This document shows, one piece after another, positions 12,401 through 21,700 of a stretch of 64,000 nt of DNA. The notes beneath the pieces are model-generated. The model ran no database searches. It was not told where the DNA came from and saw only the letters and a program-made list of their open reading frames with translations. A program made the translations under genes and the position numbers. The stretch lies in the NCBI RefSeq assembly GCF_047663525.1, contig NC_092597.1:24328501-24392500 (forward strand). The letters run 5' to 3'. The DNA comes from Anas platyrhynchos (Eukaryota; Chordata; Aves; Anseriformes; Anatidae). The stretch's first letter is position 1, and each line of letters begins with the position of its first letter.

Positions 12401-13540
12401 CAATAAAGCTCTTAAGCCTTAGGCCTGCAGGAAGCTTTATTCATGGGACGTTTCTCCATTTTAGCGCTAATGGTGAGATTACAAACACCTATATTTAGGG
12501 AAGAAAGTCCAAATTTGAACACCTGTTATAAATTTAAGCCGCATGTATCCCTACAGCTATGAACCATTTCTGTCTGGAATTCTACCCAACCTTTACCTTC
12601 TGCAGCCCATTCCATTTCACCGTAACTCAGTTATTACATCGTGGATTGCACATTAAAAATCCTGTGTGTTCCTGCAGGTTAACACACTGGTGTCAGCATG
12701 TGGCATGGGGTGCTGACACACGACTGACCACGTTCTGCCCCCAGCTGCCCCGATGCACACCCGAGCACTGCACTGAGGGGGGCAGAGCAGCCAGCTTCCA
12801 GCCCTTCTGCCAGCTGCATTTTTAGAGACAGAGCCACGGCGAGGGACGGGGAAATAAGCTTTCATTTACCTGCATCAGTACCAACCACAGCCACTACCTA
12901 ATAAATCAAGATGCATGCAAAGTAAGCCCTGCAGGAAGCAAAATCCTATCCGTTATTGTCCTACAACACCAGGTGCGTTGATGTTAGCCTGGATCCTGTG
13001 ATCCCACCCCAAACGCTGCAGGGCCCCAGCACGGCGCCCATCGCCCTCCTGCGCGAGGGTCTCCCCCAGGAGCTCCCCCTCAAGCAGGGCGAGTGATGGG
13101 CACGTTTTGATCTTGAGAGGATAAAAGTCTGGCACATGCAGGAGGTTCAAACATTTTTAATGCCCACACCTGCATGAAAATTAAGCGCGCTGTGCGTGAC
13201 AGGGAGGGGAGAAGGGCAGCCTCAGGCCTGACGGGCAGGATAGGCCGAGAAGAGGAAGAGAGGAGGCCCGGGGGACCCCCAGCCCTTCCAGAACAATCTC
13301 CCCGCCTCAGGGGCCGGGGCCGGGCCCTCCCCTCACGCTCCCGGGGCCCGGTGCTGACAGACGCGGCCCGGACCCAGCGCCCCCCCGAGGGCGAGCAGGC
13401 CCCGGGGGCCCAGCTGCGGGTACCGGAGCCCCCCCGCCCGCTCCCTTTATCCCTTCCTTTCCCTCCCAAGCCCCGAGGCGCCCCCCAGCCCCCCGCTCAC
13501 CCTCCTGGAACTTGGGCTTGGGGTCCTGCTTGGGCGCCAT
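6353..13540 (-). CDS. MORF4L1: MORF4L1 (MRG15), 5' part, five coding exons; 3' part lies outside the window
   Basis: Nuclear chromatin reader that binds methylated H3K36 and scaffolds the NuA4/TIP60 acetyltransferase and Sin3/HDAC complexes (family knowledge). On the minus strand the coding exons are 13540-13501, 10893-10847, 9431-9364, 7461-7375 and 6433-6353. All have GT-AG borders and consistent phases, and together encode about 107 residues starting MAPKQDPKPKFQEGERVLCF. They cover the whole chromodomain, including aromatic residues Tyr26, Tyr46, Trp49 and Trp53 that in MRG15 form the methyl-lysine cage, plus the first part of the basic linker. The last exon ends in phase 2, so the gene must continue. 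The MRG domain (about 200 more residues in the vertebrate protein) was not found in bases 1-6352. Transcription is divergent from ADAMTS7. Identity is near certain from the sequence; it is incomplete only because of the window edge. Confidence 0.96.
6606..6656 (+). repeat. CR1 LINE 3'-end fragment
   Basis: The segment GGTTGGGCTGGATGATCTT followed by a degenerate 'agaagtc..tctggcc..aatgattc' matches the 3' terminus of avian CR1 in forward orientation. It lies in MORF4L1 intron 4 (6434-7374), upstream of exon 5 in transcript order. Confidence 0.75.
6865..7000 (-). repeat. CR1 LINE fragment, reverse orientation
   Basis: The plus strand reads 'ggtttaggttggaagggacctctggagttcatctggtccaacc', then 'gccacctagaaaaggttgcct..catgtccagac'. 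This is the complement of the 3' region of avian CR1, so the element points to the minus strand. It lies in the same MORF4L1 intron as the copy at 6606 but in opposite orientation. Confidence 0.85.
7375..7461 (-). CDS. MORF4L1: MORF4L1 coding exon 4, end of chromodomain
   Basis: Acceptor ttccag|CTGGGATG, donor AATCA|gtaagt. It completes Asn52 and encodes WDEWVPESRVLKYVDTNLQK and a helical QKELQKAN tail. Trp53 of the pocket is present. In human an alternative 39-residue insertion occurs at the exon 3/4 junction; I saw no equivalent between 7462 and 9363. Confidence 0.96.
7462..9363 (-). other. MORF4L1 intron 3
   Basis: AT-rich intron with a short (AT)n run near 8578-8590 and A-rich tracts. 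No exon, RNA gene or recognisable transposon was seen. Confidence 0.6.
9364..9431 (-). CDS. MORF4L1: MORF4L1 coding exon 3, chromodomain core
   Basis: Acceptor ttccag|TGTGTAAAG, donor AAAAA|gtaagt. It encodes CVKVAIKDKQVKYFIHYSGW followed by NK and two bases of the next codon. It carries Tyr46 and Trp49 of the methyl-lysine pocket. Confidence 0.96.
9432..10846 (-). other. MORF4L1 intron 2
   Basis: Intronic sequence without recognisable features. Confidence 0.6.
10847..10893 (-). CDS. MORF4L1: MORF4L1 coding exon 2, first chromodomain strand
   Basis: Acceptor ctttcag|GTGAACG and donor AAAG|gtacgt. With the base carried from exon 1 it encodes GERVLCFHGPLLYEAK. It holds Tyr26 of the aromatic cage and ends in phase 0. 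Confidence 0.96.
10894..13500 (-). other. MORF4L1 intron 1
   Basis: The first intron becomes GC-rich toward exon 1 (from about 13180) as it enters the promoter CpG island. Open frames in that part are compositional. Nothing else recognised. Confidence 0.6.
13501..13540 (-). CDS. MORF4L1: MORF4L1 coding exon 1 (start codon)
   Basis: ATG at 13540 opens MAPKQDPKPKFQE plus one base. The donor is GAGG|gtgagc at 13501/13500. The start is chosen because the peptide matches the known MRG15 N-terminus and sits inside the CpG island. Confidence 0.96.
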
Positions 13541-13636
13541 TGAGGAGCGCCTCCCGCGCCGCCCGCCCCCTCCCCCGGCGGCCTCACCGCCGCCGCCGCC
13601 GCATCACGCGCGGCCGGCCCCAGCCCCCGCCGCAGC

Positions 13637-13646
13637 GCGCATGCGC
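13637..13646. promoter_or_regulatory. NRF1-type palindrome GCGCATGCGC
   Basis: Perfect palindromic core of the NRF1 binding consensus, about 100 bp upstream of the MORF4L1 start codon and 19 bp from the ZNF143-type site. Both factors are typical of TATA-less CpG-island promoters. Confidence 0.65.
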
Positions 13647-13665
13647 CTTGCCGCCGCGCCGCAAA

Positions 13666-13684
13666 GCACGCTGGGGGTTGTAGT
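13666..13684 (-). promoter_or_regulatory. ZNF143/THAP11 (ACTACAA...CCCAGC) promoter motif
   Basis: The minus strand reads ACTACAACCCCCAGCGTGC, a close match to the composite ACTACAAYTCCCAGCATGC element bound by ZNF143 and THAP11/Ronin at housekeeping promoters. It lies about 125-145 bp upstream of the MORF4L1 start codon. Confidence 0.75.
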
Positions 13685-13836
13685 CCGCTCCCTCAGGAGC
13701 CGAATCCCCCCCCCCCCCCCTTCCATTATGCCCCCCTTTTTTCTCCGCGTCCCCGGCTGGGCGGCTCTGTCCGTGCGGCTGCGGGGGGCTGGGAAGCGGA
13801 GCTGCACGAAAAAAAAAAAAAAAAGCGGGGAAAGGC

Positions 13837-13840
13837 AAAA
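13837..13840 (-). terminator. RNA polymerase III TTTT terminator of tRNA-Lys
   Basis: Four A's on the plus strand give TTTT on the minus strand, 8 bases after the tRNA 3' end. A longer T tract (complement of 13809-13824) lies about 12 bases further and could act as a backup stop. Confidence 0.85.
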
Positions 13841-13848
13841 GATTCAGA

Positions 13849-13921
13849 CGCCCAACGTGGGGCTCGAACCCACGACCCTGGGATTAAGAGTCCCATGCTC
13901 TACCGACTGAGCTAGCCGGGC
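13849..13921 (-). tRNA. tRNA-Lys (anticodon CTT)
   Basis: A 73-nt gene on the minus strand. The acceptor stem GCCCGGC pairs with GTTGGGC, and the discriminator base is G. The A box TAGCTCAGTCGG (13903-13914), anticodon loop ACTCTTAAT with CTT, and B box GGTTCGAGCCC (13860-13870) are all intact. The anticodon stem GGGA/TCCC is fully paired. There is no intron, and no encoded CCA, as usual in vertebrates. A TTTT terminator follows 8 bases downstream. It decodes AAG. A tRNA-Lys-CTT between ADAMTS7 and MORF4L1 is, to my recollection, also present in human, suggesting a long-conserved position. Confidence 0.97.
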
Positions 13922-15379
13922 GCTGAGGCAGCTCCTTGCCTCCGTGGTACTCGGCAGCGCCGCCCCCGCTGCGGCCTCCCCGGCCCTGAGTGGGGCCCTC
14001 AGGGGGCGGCCGCCCCCCGCCACAGCCCCGGGGCCTGAGCCGCGGGGCAGGCGCCCACCCTCGGGGGCTGGGGCCGGAGCTGCCCGCAGCAGCTGCCCCG
14101 CTGCCTCCTGCCCTCGCTTCTGCGAGCTTAAAGCTGTGCGTGGGGGCAAACCCCTCGTACTCGAGCAGCCGCGCTCTGTTTGTACACGCAGCCGAATTGT
14201 GTGTTTTTCTGTCAAAATGCTTCCTCTGATTATTCGGCCGTATCTCTGTTGTCATATTTTCACGTTATCACTTCAAAAAAAGGAAAATGCCGGCCAGGCA
14301 GACAGAAGTGGAGCAGCACCAGACGTAAACGTCTGGGAAAGCCGCGCGTGGCCTGACAGCACCAGGCAGTCTTCAAACCCTCACGCTGGCTTTTTTTCTG
14401 AAGAGATAAGGAAATAAATATTTTGCAATTCCACATACGCTTCCTGTACAGACTGCGCTGGATGCAGTGTGGGGTTGGGAGGGCGGCAGAGCCACATATC
14501 CATCCCAGCGCAGCAATGTCAGTGCTGTGGGTCACTGCCCCCTCTCTGGAGATATTTAGCAAGGAGGAGGCAGAAGTGGCCGGATTCTGCTTCCCTTTGG
14601 CAAAACCACCGTGAATGCAGTAGCACGGCGCTCACTGGGCACTCAGCGGCCTTGCTGGAAGTTGCCCAGAGCCATTCTAGAGCAATCGGTTTTTAAACGG
14701 CAGGGTGCCTTCAAAATTAACCTCGTTCTTCTCCGTTGCTTACAGAAGACACAAAATGCCTGATTTGGATGAATCAGACATTAAAATAACGGCACATCGA
14801 GTGCGCTGCACATCATGTATGCAGACCTAAACTGTCAAACACTCTGACCTGGGCTTCATCCTATATCAAATACATTTTATTATGTCTTATAGCTAAATTA
14901 CGCTTACAAATACAGACTTCTGAGCATGAACTGCTCCATGTAAAAAATGTCAGAGAGCTCCCCACAACCAAACCTGGAACACCCTATCCTCATAAACCCG
15001 ACCCACAAGTAATCCTTCCAAATGTACGTATCAGAGACTAAGCACTCAGTTTGGCTATTCCTTAAACATTTTAGCCTTCCGGCTTAAATAGATAGAGCTA
15101 GGTAGTGAGATCTGTGTGATCCTGAGAGAACAAGCAGGGAAAGCAATGCAAATAATATGCTCAGTTGGTAACAGTCACATATTTCATGAGGAAGGGGCTA
15201 TAATTGCCTGCAGTCTTCACACCCTGCCAAGGAGTTACTTAAACAGAAAAAAAAATAAAAAAGATGTAAAAAGGGAAAAACCCCGACCTTGTAGTGTCGG
15301 TATCAGTACAAGGGGAAATGGCAGCCCAAATAAAGCCTCAAAGAGGCGTCGTTTTTCGTTGACATTTGTGCGGTGGGAC
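13922..15379. other. Intergenic spacer between tRNA-Lys and the ADAMTS7 promoter
   Basis: The part next to the tRNA (13922-14130) is GC-rich and could extend the MORF4L1 CpG island. The rest is ordinary AT-balanced sequence. No protein gene, RNA gene or clear repeat was recognised. Confidence 0.6.
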
Positions 15380-15695
15380 GGGGGAGAGGTGGCAGTCTCG
15401 TGGAGGAGACTGCAGGGAGGGTGCGGAGCGCCCCTGGGTGCTGCGGGCCCCTGGGTGCTGCGGACACCCCCTCGCAGCGGCCGCCGGGGGGCAGCCCCGG
15501 GCCGTGGCGGCCGCCGGGGGGCAGCGGCGGGGCCGGGACAGCGGCGGGGCGGCCCCGCGGGCCGGGACACGATCGTTGCCCGGCCCGGCCCGGCCCGGGG
15601 CTGCCCCCCCCCCCCCCAGTTTTTTTCGGAGCCGAGCTCCGCCCGTCGCGGCCCCGCCGCCGGGCGCCGAGCCGCCGGTGCCGCCGCCTGCACCC

Positions 15696-15777
15696 ATGCC
15701 GGGCCCCGGGGGGCTCCTGCTGCTCGCTGCCGCGCTGGCCGCGGGCACCAAGCAGAGAGGCAGCGCCGGGCAGCCAG
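15696..15777 (+). CDS. ADAMTS7: ADAMTS7 exon 1, signal peptide
   Basis: ATG at 15696 in the CpG island starts [17 protein letters not shown], a short n-region and a leucine/alanine core typical of a signal peptide. Donor CAG|gtcggg, phase 1. The upstream same-frame extension is low-complexity and was not used. Confidence 0.85.
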
Positions 15778-18700
15778 GTCGGGGTGCTGGGGGGTGCTGG
15801 GGGGGTACTGGGGGGTACTGGGGGTGCTGGGGATGCCCGCCGGGATGTGCACGGGGACGCGCTGGGGATGCCCGGGGGTGCGGAGCCGCGGCTGCCCCCG
15901 TGCTGCCGGTGCGGGTCCCGCCGGTCCCGGGCTGCCCCCGGCTCCCCCCGGGATCCCCCCGCGGGCCCCGGTCCCGGAGCGCCGCGGCCGGCAGCGGTGG
16001 GGGCACTGGGGGGCTCCGGGCACGGGGAGGTGTCCTGCTGCCAGGCATCTGCTGTGGGGCTCCAGTCTCTGTTTCAAAAGTGGGAGCTTTTATTTTTCTT
16101 TTCTTTTTCTTTTTCTTTTCTTTTCTTTTTCTTTTTCTTTTTCTTTTTCTTTTTCTTTTTCTTTTTCTTTTTCTTTTTGTCTTGTCTTGTCTTTTCTCTT
16201 TTGTCTCTTCTCTTCTCTTCTCTTCTCTTCTCTTCTCTTCTCTTCTCTTCTCTTCTCTTCTCTTCTCTTCTCTTCGTTTTTCCTTTCCTTTCCTTTCCTT
16301 TCCTTTCCTTTCCTTTCCTTTCCTTTCCTTTCCTTTCCTTTCCTTTCCTTTCCTTTCCTTTCCTTTCCTTTCCTTTCCTTTCCTTTCCTTTCCTTTCCTT
16401 TCCTTTCCTTTCCTTTCCTTTCCTTTCCTTTTTTTCTTTCTTTTTCTTCTTTCTCTCTCTCTCTTTGTTTTTTTTTTCTTTCTTTTTTTTTTTTTTTCCC
16501 TGTAGTTGTTAAACAGCAGGACTGTGTGCATTGAAACCAGGACTATCTGCAGCCAGTGGAGAGGAGAGGTGGAGATGCATTGCAGGAGGGCAGAGAAGAG
16601 AGTGAACGTGTGTACAGTGCACTTAGCTTCCAGGCACTGGGAGCTGGCAGCAGCAGTGGACACAACTTACAGATCCAACAGATATTTGGGTGCCTGACCC
16701 CACTTAGGAAAGGCGATTAATCCTAAAGCTAACCACGAAAACCCTTTCTTTGCAGACCCTGCTCTGTGGTCATCAAGCAGCGACATCGTTCATCCGATCA
16801 AGGTTGACGAGACTGGAGCCTTCCTGTCCTACGATTTGTCCCACCGAGTGCTTCACAGAAGGTCTCTTTCCTCCAAGAGCAAGTTTCTCACCTTCTATGA
16901 AATGCATTACAAAGGCCAACCCCTGAAATTCAACCTGAGCCTCAACAACAACCTCCTCGCGCCCGGGTTCGTCAGTGAGAGACGATACGGGGGAATCGCT
17001 GACGCCAAGATCCAGTCCCACACTTACAACTCCTGCCATATGATTGGGGAGGTTCAGAGCCGGACCCTGAAGGGTGGCCTGGCCGCGCTCAGCACATGTG
17101 ATGGCCTGGTAAGTACTGAGGTTCCTCACCCACCAAAAAATAGCAGAAGCTGTGAGAAATCCTTTTTTTTTTATTGTGAAAGTAATGGCAAAAGTCCTCC
17201 TGACAGCAGCAGAGTCAAGATCTCATTGTGTAGGTCTGATGCTGCTGTGGATGAGCTGACTGTAAATTTCCCATGGATTCCAGCGGTTTGGGAACTCTTG
17301 GGACTGTGTTTACTTGTGTTTGTGTCCAAATTCCCAAAGACAGCGATTCTCGTATCGCATCTGTCTTCCAGTATATAAATGTAGGATTACGACAAACACA
17401 TCTGAAAACGAGGTTGTTCAAAGCCTGGAGCCTGGTTGTTCACAGCAGGATAGCGGCTCGTATGTAGTGAAACTCCTTTAGGTTTTGCAGATGTCAGCAG
17501 TCTTATTCAATTGTCAATATTTTCCAAGGCAGTTGTGGCATGTTAAGAAGGGGAATTTTGCTGAAAGCCACTGTCACTAATCAGAGAGGGGTGGAGGCTC
17601 TCAGCAAGGCACGTTCACGCTGTGTCTGCAGTAGCTTGCACCTTCCTGGCACAGGTATCGGGTCCCCACGGGGTTTAACATCTCGCAGAGATTTGCAGGA
17701 GCGTTGGTGCCAGTGCAGCAGCTGTGGGAGGTGTTGGTGTGTCCGGTGGTCCAGAAGCGTTGGCTGTGGCAGGATAGCATGGCAAGGCCATGCAACATGC
17801 TGGGCGCATCCTGGAAGGCGTCGAGGTTATGCTTTTCCCACCAAATTTAACATCATCTGAGGGTGATCGGCACCCCGCACTTCACAGCTCCCTGAGCAGT
17901 CGGCTCTGGTTGTTCTGGTTGCACTCTCACCCTCAATTGGGGTTCTGCCAACGAGGGCGTGGGGTCTGGAGGAAGCCTGCCAAAGAGAGGGAGCAGAGCT
18001 AAAGAAGGGGCAAGCAGCTCAGCCCGGAGCTGGGAAGCACGGTCTGAGCTCGTGGCTGTCTTCGCGTTGACTCCCTCCGTGATTTTGGGCAGCTTTTCTG
18101 CCCAAGGAGCTGGGACTGGAGGGACTTCAGGGGGATAAATGCTGCAGGAAACAGCCAGGCCTTTCATTCTGATACAGAATAGACTGATGTGTCTGGGAGG
18201 AACCCACGACCTTTCAATTCATTTTTCTGTGGATGTTTGGATGAGAGAAATCCTGGTGGCTGTAATGTGCACGGGAATAGAAGCTGTCGTAAAGCTCCCT
18301 TCAGAGTATTGCATGGACAATACACACGCGTACTCGTAACATGCGAGGCTCTGGAAACGTTTGGCTTTCTGTCAGACGCCAAACCACAGAAAACCACGCT
18401 AACAATGTGCTGTGTGTCTCACAGAATTATTTAGGAAAGTAAAGCCTGTGTCTGAGCTTCGTTACAGTGAGTTATTGCTGCTGCGGGGAGGTGCAGTGCC
18501 CCGGGCTGCAGGAGCATGCTGTGTGGGCACGTGGCGGGGATGCGTGGGATTTCAAGCTGCAGTTTGGGGCTCTGGGGTCCTGGGTGACTCCGTAACAACA
18601 TCTGGCATTTGGACCAGGGTCAGGGGATTGTAATTAACCAAAGAAAGTTTTAGGGTGCCGCTTCCTGCTGTAGGAGAGGTCCCGGTGACACATCCTTTCC

Positions 18701-21700
18701 TCATGGCACGGGGATGCGATGCTCCTTGTCCCGACACTGACTTTCCGTGATTTGGGTCCCTGCTGAGATCAAGAGCTCCTGCGGGTTCCTCCTCCGCTTC
18801 CCCAGGGGTTTGCTGCTGCTTGTCCACAGGAAGTCTGCAACCTGAGGGTTCAGTTTACAGCGACGGGGCTTAGTGCAAAAGGCCAGAAGCAACTGACTTC
18901 ATCTCCTGAGGATTTCGTTATGAAAACATCTCCACTGGTCCAGCAGTTGCTCAAAACACTGGGGCTGCACTGTCCTCAAAGCCGCACTTTGGGCTGTGCC
19001 CCTGGGCTTCGCAAAGCTTCTCCAGGAAGGTCAGGGAGAGGCGGTGTGAGCATGGAGGAGGAAGCCCAGCACACACACATTCCTGGTGTGCTCTGCTTCT
19101 GGTTCTCTGGAGAAGGCATTGCTCTGCCTCTGCAGCCCTGCAGCCCCTGATCTCCTCAGCACAGCCACCATTCAGCTCAGCACCCGCTGCACCTTGTGGC
19201 TGGGATCTCTTTAGCTTCCCGTTCCCTTAGTGATCAGTCCCCGCTTGCCTGTTCTCTTTGGTCTGGCATTTTAGAGCTCACAATATCCACAAAACTATTT
19301 TCAGAGGGGACCTGCTTTCTCCCTGGAATATTTTGCAAACCTCTCCCGTTCCCAGGTTCTTTGGTGTGTGTGTGCTCGATGCAGGTGGCTTCACGGTGAC
19401 GTCTCTGTCTCTCCCCACTAGAAAGGCGTGTTTCGGCTCATGAACGAGGACTATTTCATCGAACCGGTGGCCGCCAGCACTCCTGAGGACAGCATGGCAC
19501 AGCCCCACAGGATATACAAACGCCACGCTCCTGAGCACCGGGGAGAGCAAGGCAAGAGGCAGGCGGCGGCGCGGGCAGCCTGCGGCGTGCAAGGTATGGT
19601 CTCCTTTCTCTTGCCTCTCACCATGGGCCAGTGGCAGGGTCCTGGGATTCACGATTTGAGTTCTGCAGCTTGAAGTGCACGGTGACAATACCCCTGGTCC
19701 CCTAAGGTGCCTCAGCAGACACGCTTATCTTAAAACCCAGCGTTAAGCTCCTGATAAGCTCCCAGTAGCCAGCTTTTAGCCATAAAGGACACCTGTCTGG
19801 CTGGCAAGGAACCCCTTTTGTGTCTCAGAGCACTGAGGCACAACTGCCCCATGTTCTCGAGGGGATGTGCCCTGGGTTTTGTGGTGGTTTCTGGGGGCAG
19901 GGGGGCAGCACGGGGCTGCTCGGTTGGGGTCTGTCCGAGCAGGGGGCTCCTCGCTGCAGGACGGCCAAGTTTCCAAAGGCGTGGGCACGCAGCAATTCCC
20001 ACGAGCGTTTTTCTTGTGGGAAGGCTGACCACCGCTTCAAAACGCGAGTCAGGAAAATTTGCTTGCTTAGCAGCAGGCAGAGGTTTTGTGGCATTTATGA
20101 CTGCAGCCCACAGGTCACAGGAATTATTGCAGGGTTTTTTTCTCCTGCCAGTTTTCCTGTGTTTGCTTATGTTTCTCACATACATGACTCCAGTGCACGC
20201 TGAACCTCAGGCCTCTCACTCTCATCTTTTTCTTCCGGCCCTGCTGCAAGCGCCCTGTGATGTGGAGGCAGTGTTTGTTTTCGTTTACATGCAAGCATCA
20301 GGTTTTGACCTTTCAGAGTAAAACTTGGCTCCCATGAGCTGAATTCCAGAACTCCCATTTAGTCCAGTGATCCAGGTTGTCTCCTTGATCCTTCTTCCCT
20401 GCGATGCAGATTAAACTCTTGTTTGGAGCACCTTGCTTGCAGTAGTGTCTAGGAACTAACTTGATTTCCACAAGAGCAGCTTCCCCTCCTGCTTTTTGGT
20501 GGGGTCGAAACCCAGCATTTTTCCTCAGTGGCCCCATCTGCGGGGCTGTCCCCACTAAACAGGTCCTGGGAAAGGCAGGAGGTGGTGGCTCAGATGGGCA
20601 GCGCTGTCACCTGAGAGCAGGTCCAGGAGGGCCTGCAGCCTGTGCTGCTGGCAGGGCTTTGGCTTCTGCTGGAGCAGAGCTCAGAGGCTCCATGGCACAA
20701 GCACAGGAGTGCAGGCTGGGGCTCTGGTCTCAGGGCTAGTCATAAATTGGTTGCCACTGTGAAGAGGAGCAATCAGTGCTTCGGGCAGCCCGACCGCTGG
20801 AGCACAACCCCACGTCCCCTGGGGCTGGTCCAGCTGTGCTGGGGTCTGTGTTGCCCTTGTGATTTCGGGGCTGTTTTAACTCAGCTGAGATAGATGGAAG
20901 TTGGCTGCCTGCCTGCAGCAAAATCGTGTCATGGGGAGGTGTTTGCCTTAGGTACACATCCTGGAGGTGGGAGAGGCAGCAAGGGTACGTTCCTAGCCAG
21001 CAGTGCAGAGCAGGTTTTAAACGTGAGGGCACTCCCTCACCTGGGAAGCTGGGCACATCCCCATTCCTCAGCACTGCCTGCCCAGGAGCCTGGCCAGGTT
21101 GTCTTTAGGCATTTTTCTGGTAATCTAAATGAATACGGGGATAATAGAATGGCTCCTTCTGGACTTTGAAGCCTCTAAAATCCATTTGTAAAGGGATTTC
21201 GCTGGTTGTAATATGGCCAGTGTGCAGCACACCTGGATCTCTTCTGGAACACAGACCAGCAATGTGGCCGTGATGTATGTGCCCTGGAAAGGAAACTGAA
21301 AGTCTGCAGGATTTGTATAAATTCAAGTCTTTTATTTTGTACTGACGTCTTGCTGGCTTTCTTTGCAAAACACCACGCTGCCAGATGGTGTTAGGCTGAC
21401 CTGGTATTCAGCTTCTGTCAGTCCCCTGTGCTGCATAGTGTGAGCCTCTGTGTGCAGCCGGGCAGGCGTGTGAACGGGATCTCCCGGGGAAATGCCACTG
21501 CAACCCTCCTTGGTAGCCAGGGAGCCACTGGCAATGAGCTTGCTAAAGTCCCTCGACGTCCTGCATGGAAGCTCAGCAGCAAAGGACGCAATGAAAACAA
21601 GCTCCAAGGAAGCCGTTGTGATTAAACTGTCACAGTGGTATCAGCAATTCATCAAATTATCCAGATACTTGGGATTTTTCAGTCTGGGGGATAAAACACT

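Larger units (their letters stand above)
13200..13800 (-). promoter_or_regulatory. MORF4L1: MORF4L1 CpG-island promoter
   Basis: Very GC- and CpG-rich segment spanning coding exon 1 and its upstream side, with GC-box-like and CGG-rich runs and a poly-C tract at about 13708-13721. It contains the ZNF143/THAP11 and NRF1 sites listed separately and no TATA box, as expected for a housekeeping chromatin gene. The transcription start probably lies between about 13560 and 13680, but its exact position cannot be read from the sequence. Confidence 0.7.
15380..16040 (+). promoter_or_regulatory. ADAMTS7: CpG island covering ADAMTS7 promoter and exon 1
   Basis: Dense C+G and CpG sequence with GGGCGGGG/CCCGGCCC-type GC boxes upstream of the ADAMTS7 start codon at 15696, continuing through exon 1 into intron 1. 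A C14 run lies near 15605-15618. No TATA box is evident. The transcription start probably lies in the last 150-300 bp before the ATG, but this is not determinable here. Confidence 0.65.

Noticed and set aside
13174..13910. Arg/Pro-rich open frames on both strands near MORF4L1 exon 1
   Set aside because: Compositional artefacts of the CpG island; only the 13540-13501 minus-strand segment matches a known protein.
13844..14255. Minus-strand open frames giving peptides such as LAQSVEHGTLNPRVVGSSPT
   Set aside because: This is a translation of the tRNA-Lys gene itself, a well-known source of spurious database proteins.
15338..16663. 441-codon minus-strand open frame rich in Lys-Gly-Lys-Glu-Arg repeats, and plus-strand frames of 379-472 codons over the same region
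   Set aside because: They are produced by the pyrimidine microsatellite in ADAMTS7 intron 1 and the flanking CpG island. No family similarity, and the plus-strand frames only overlap exon 1 by chance.
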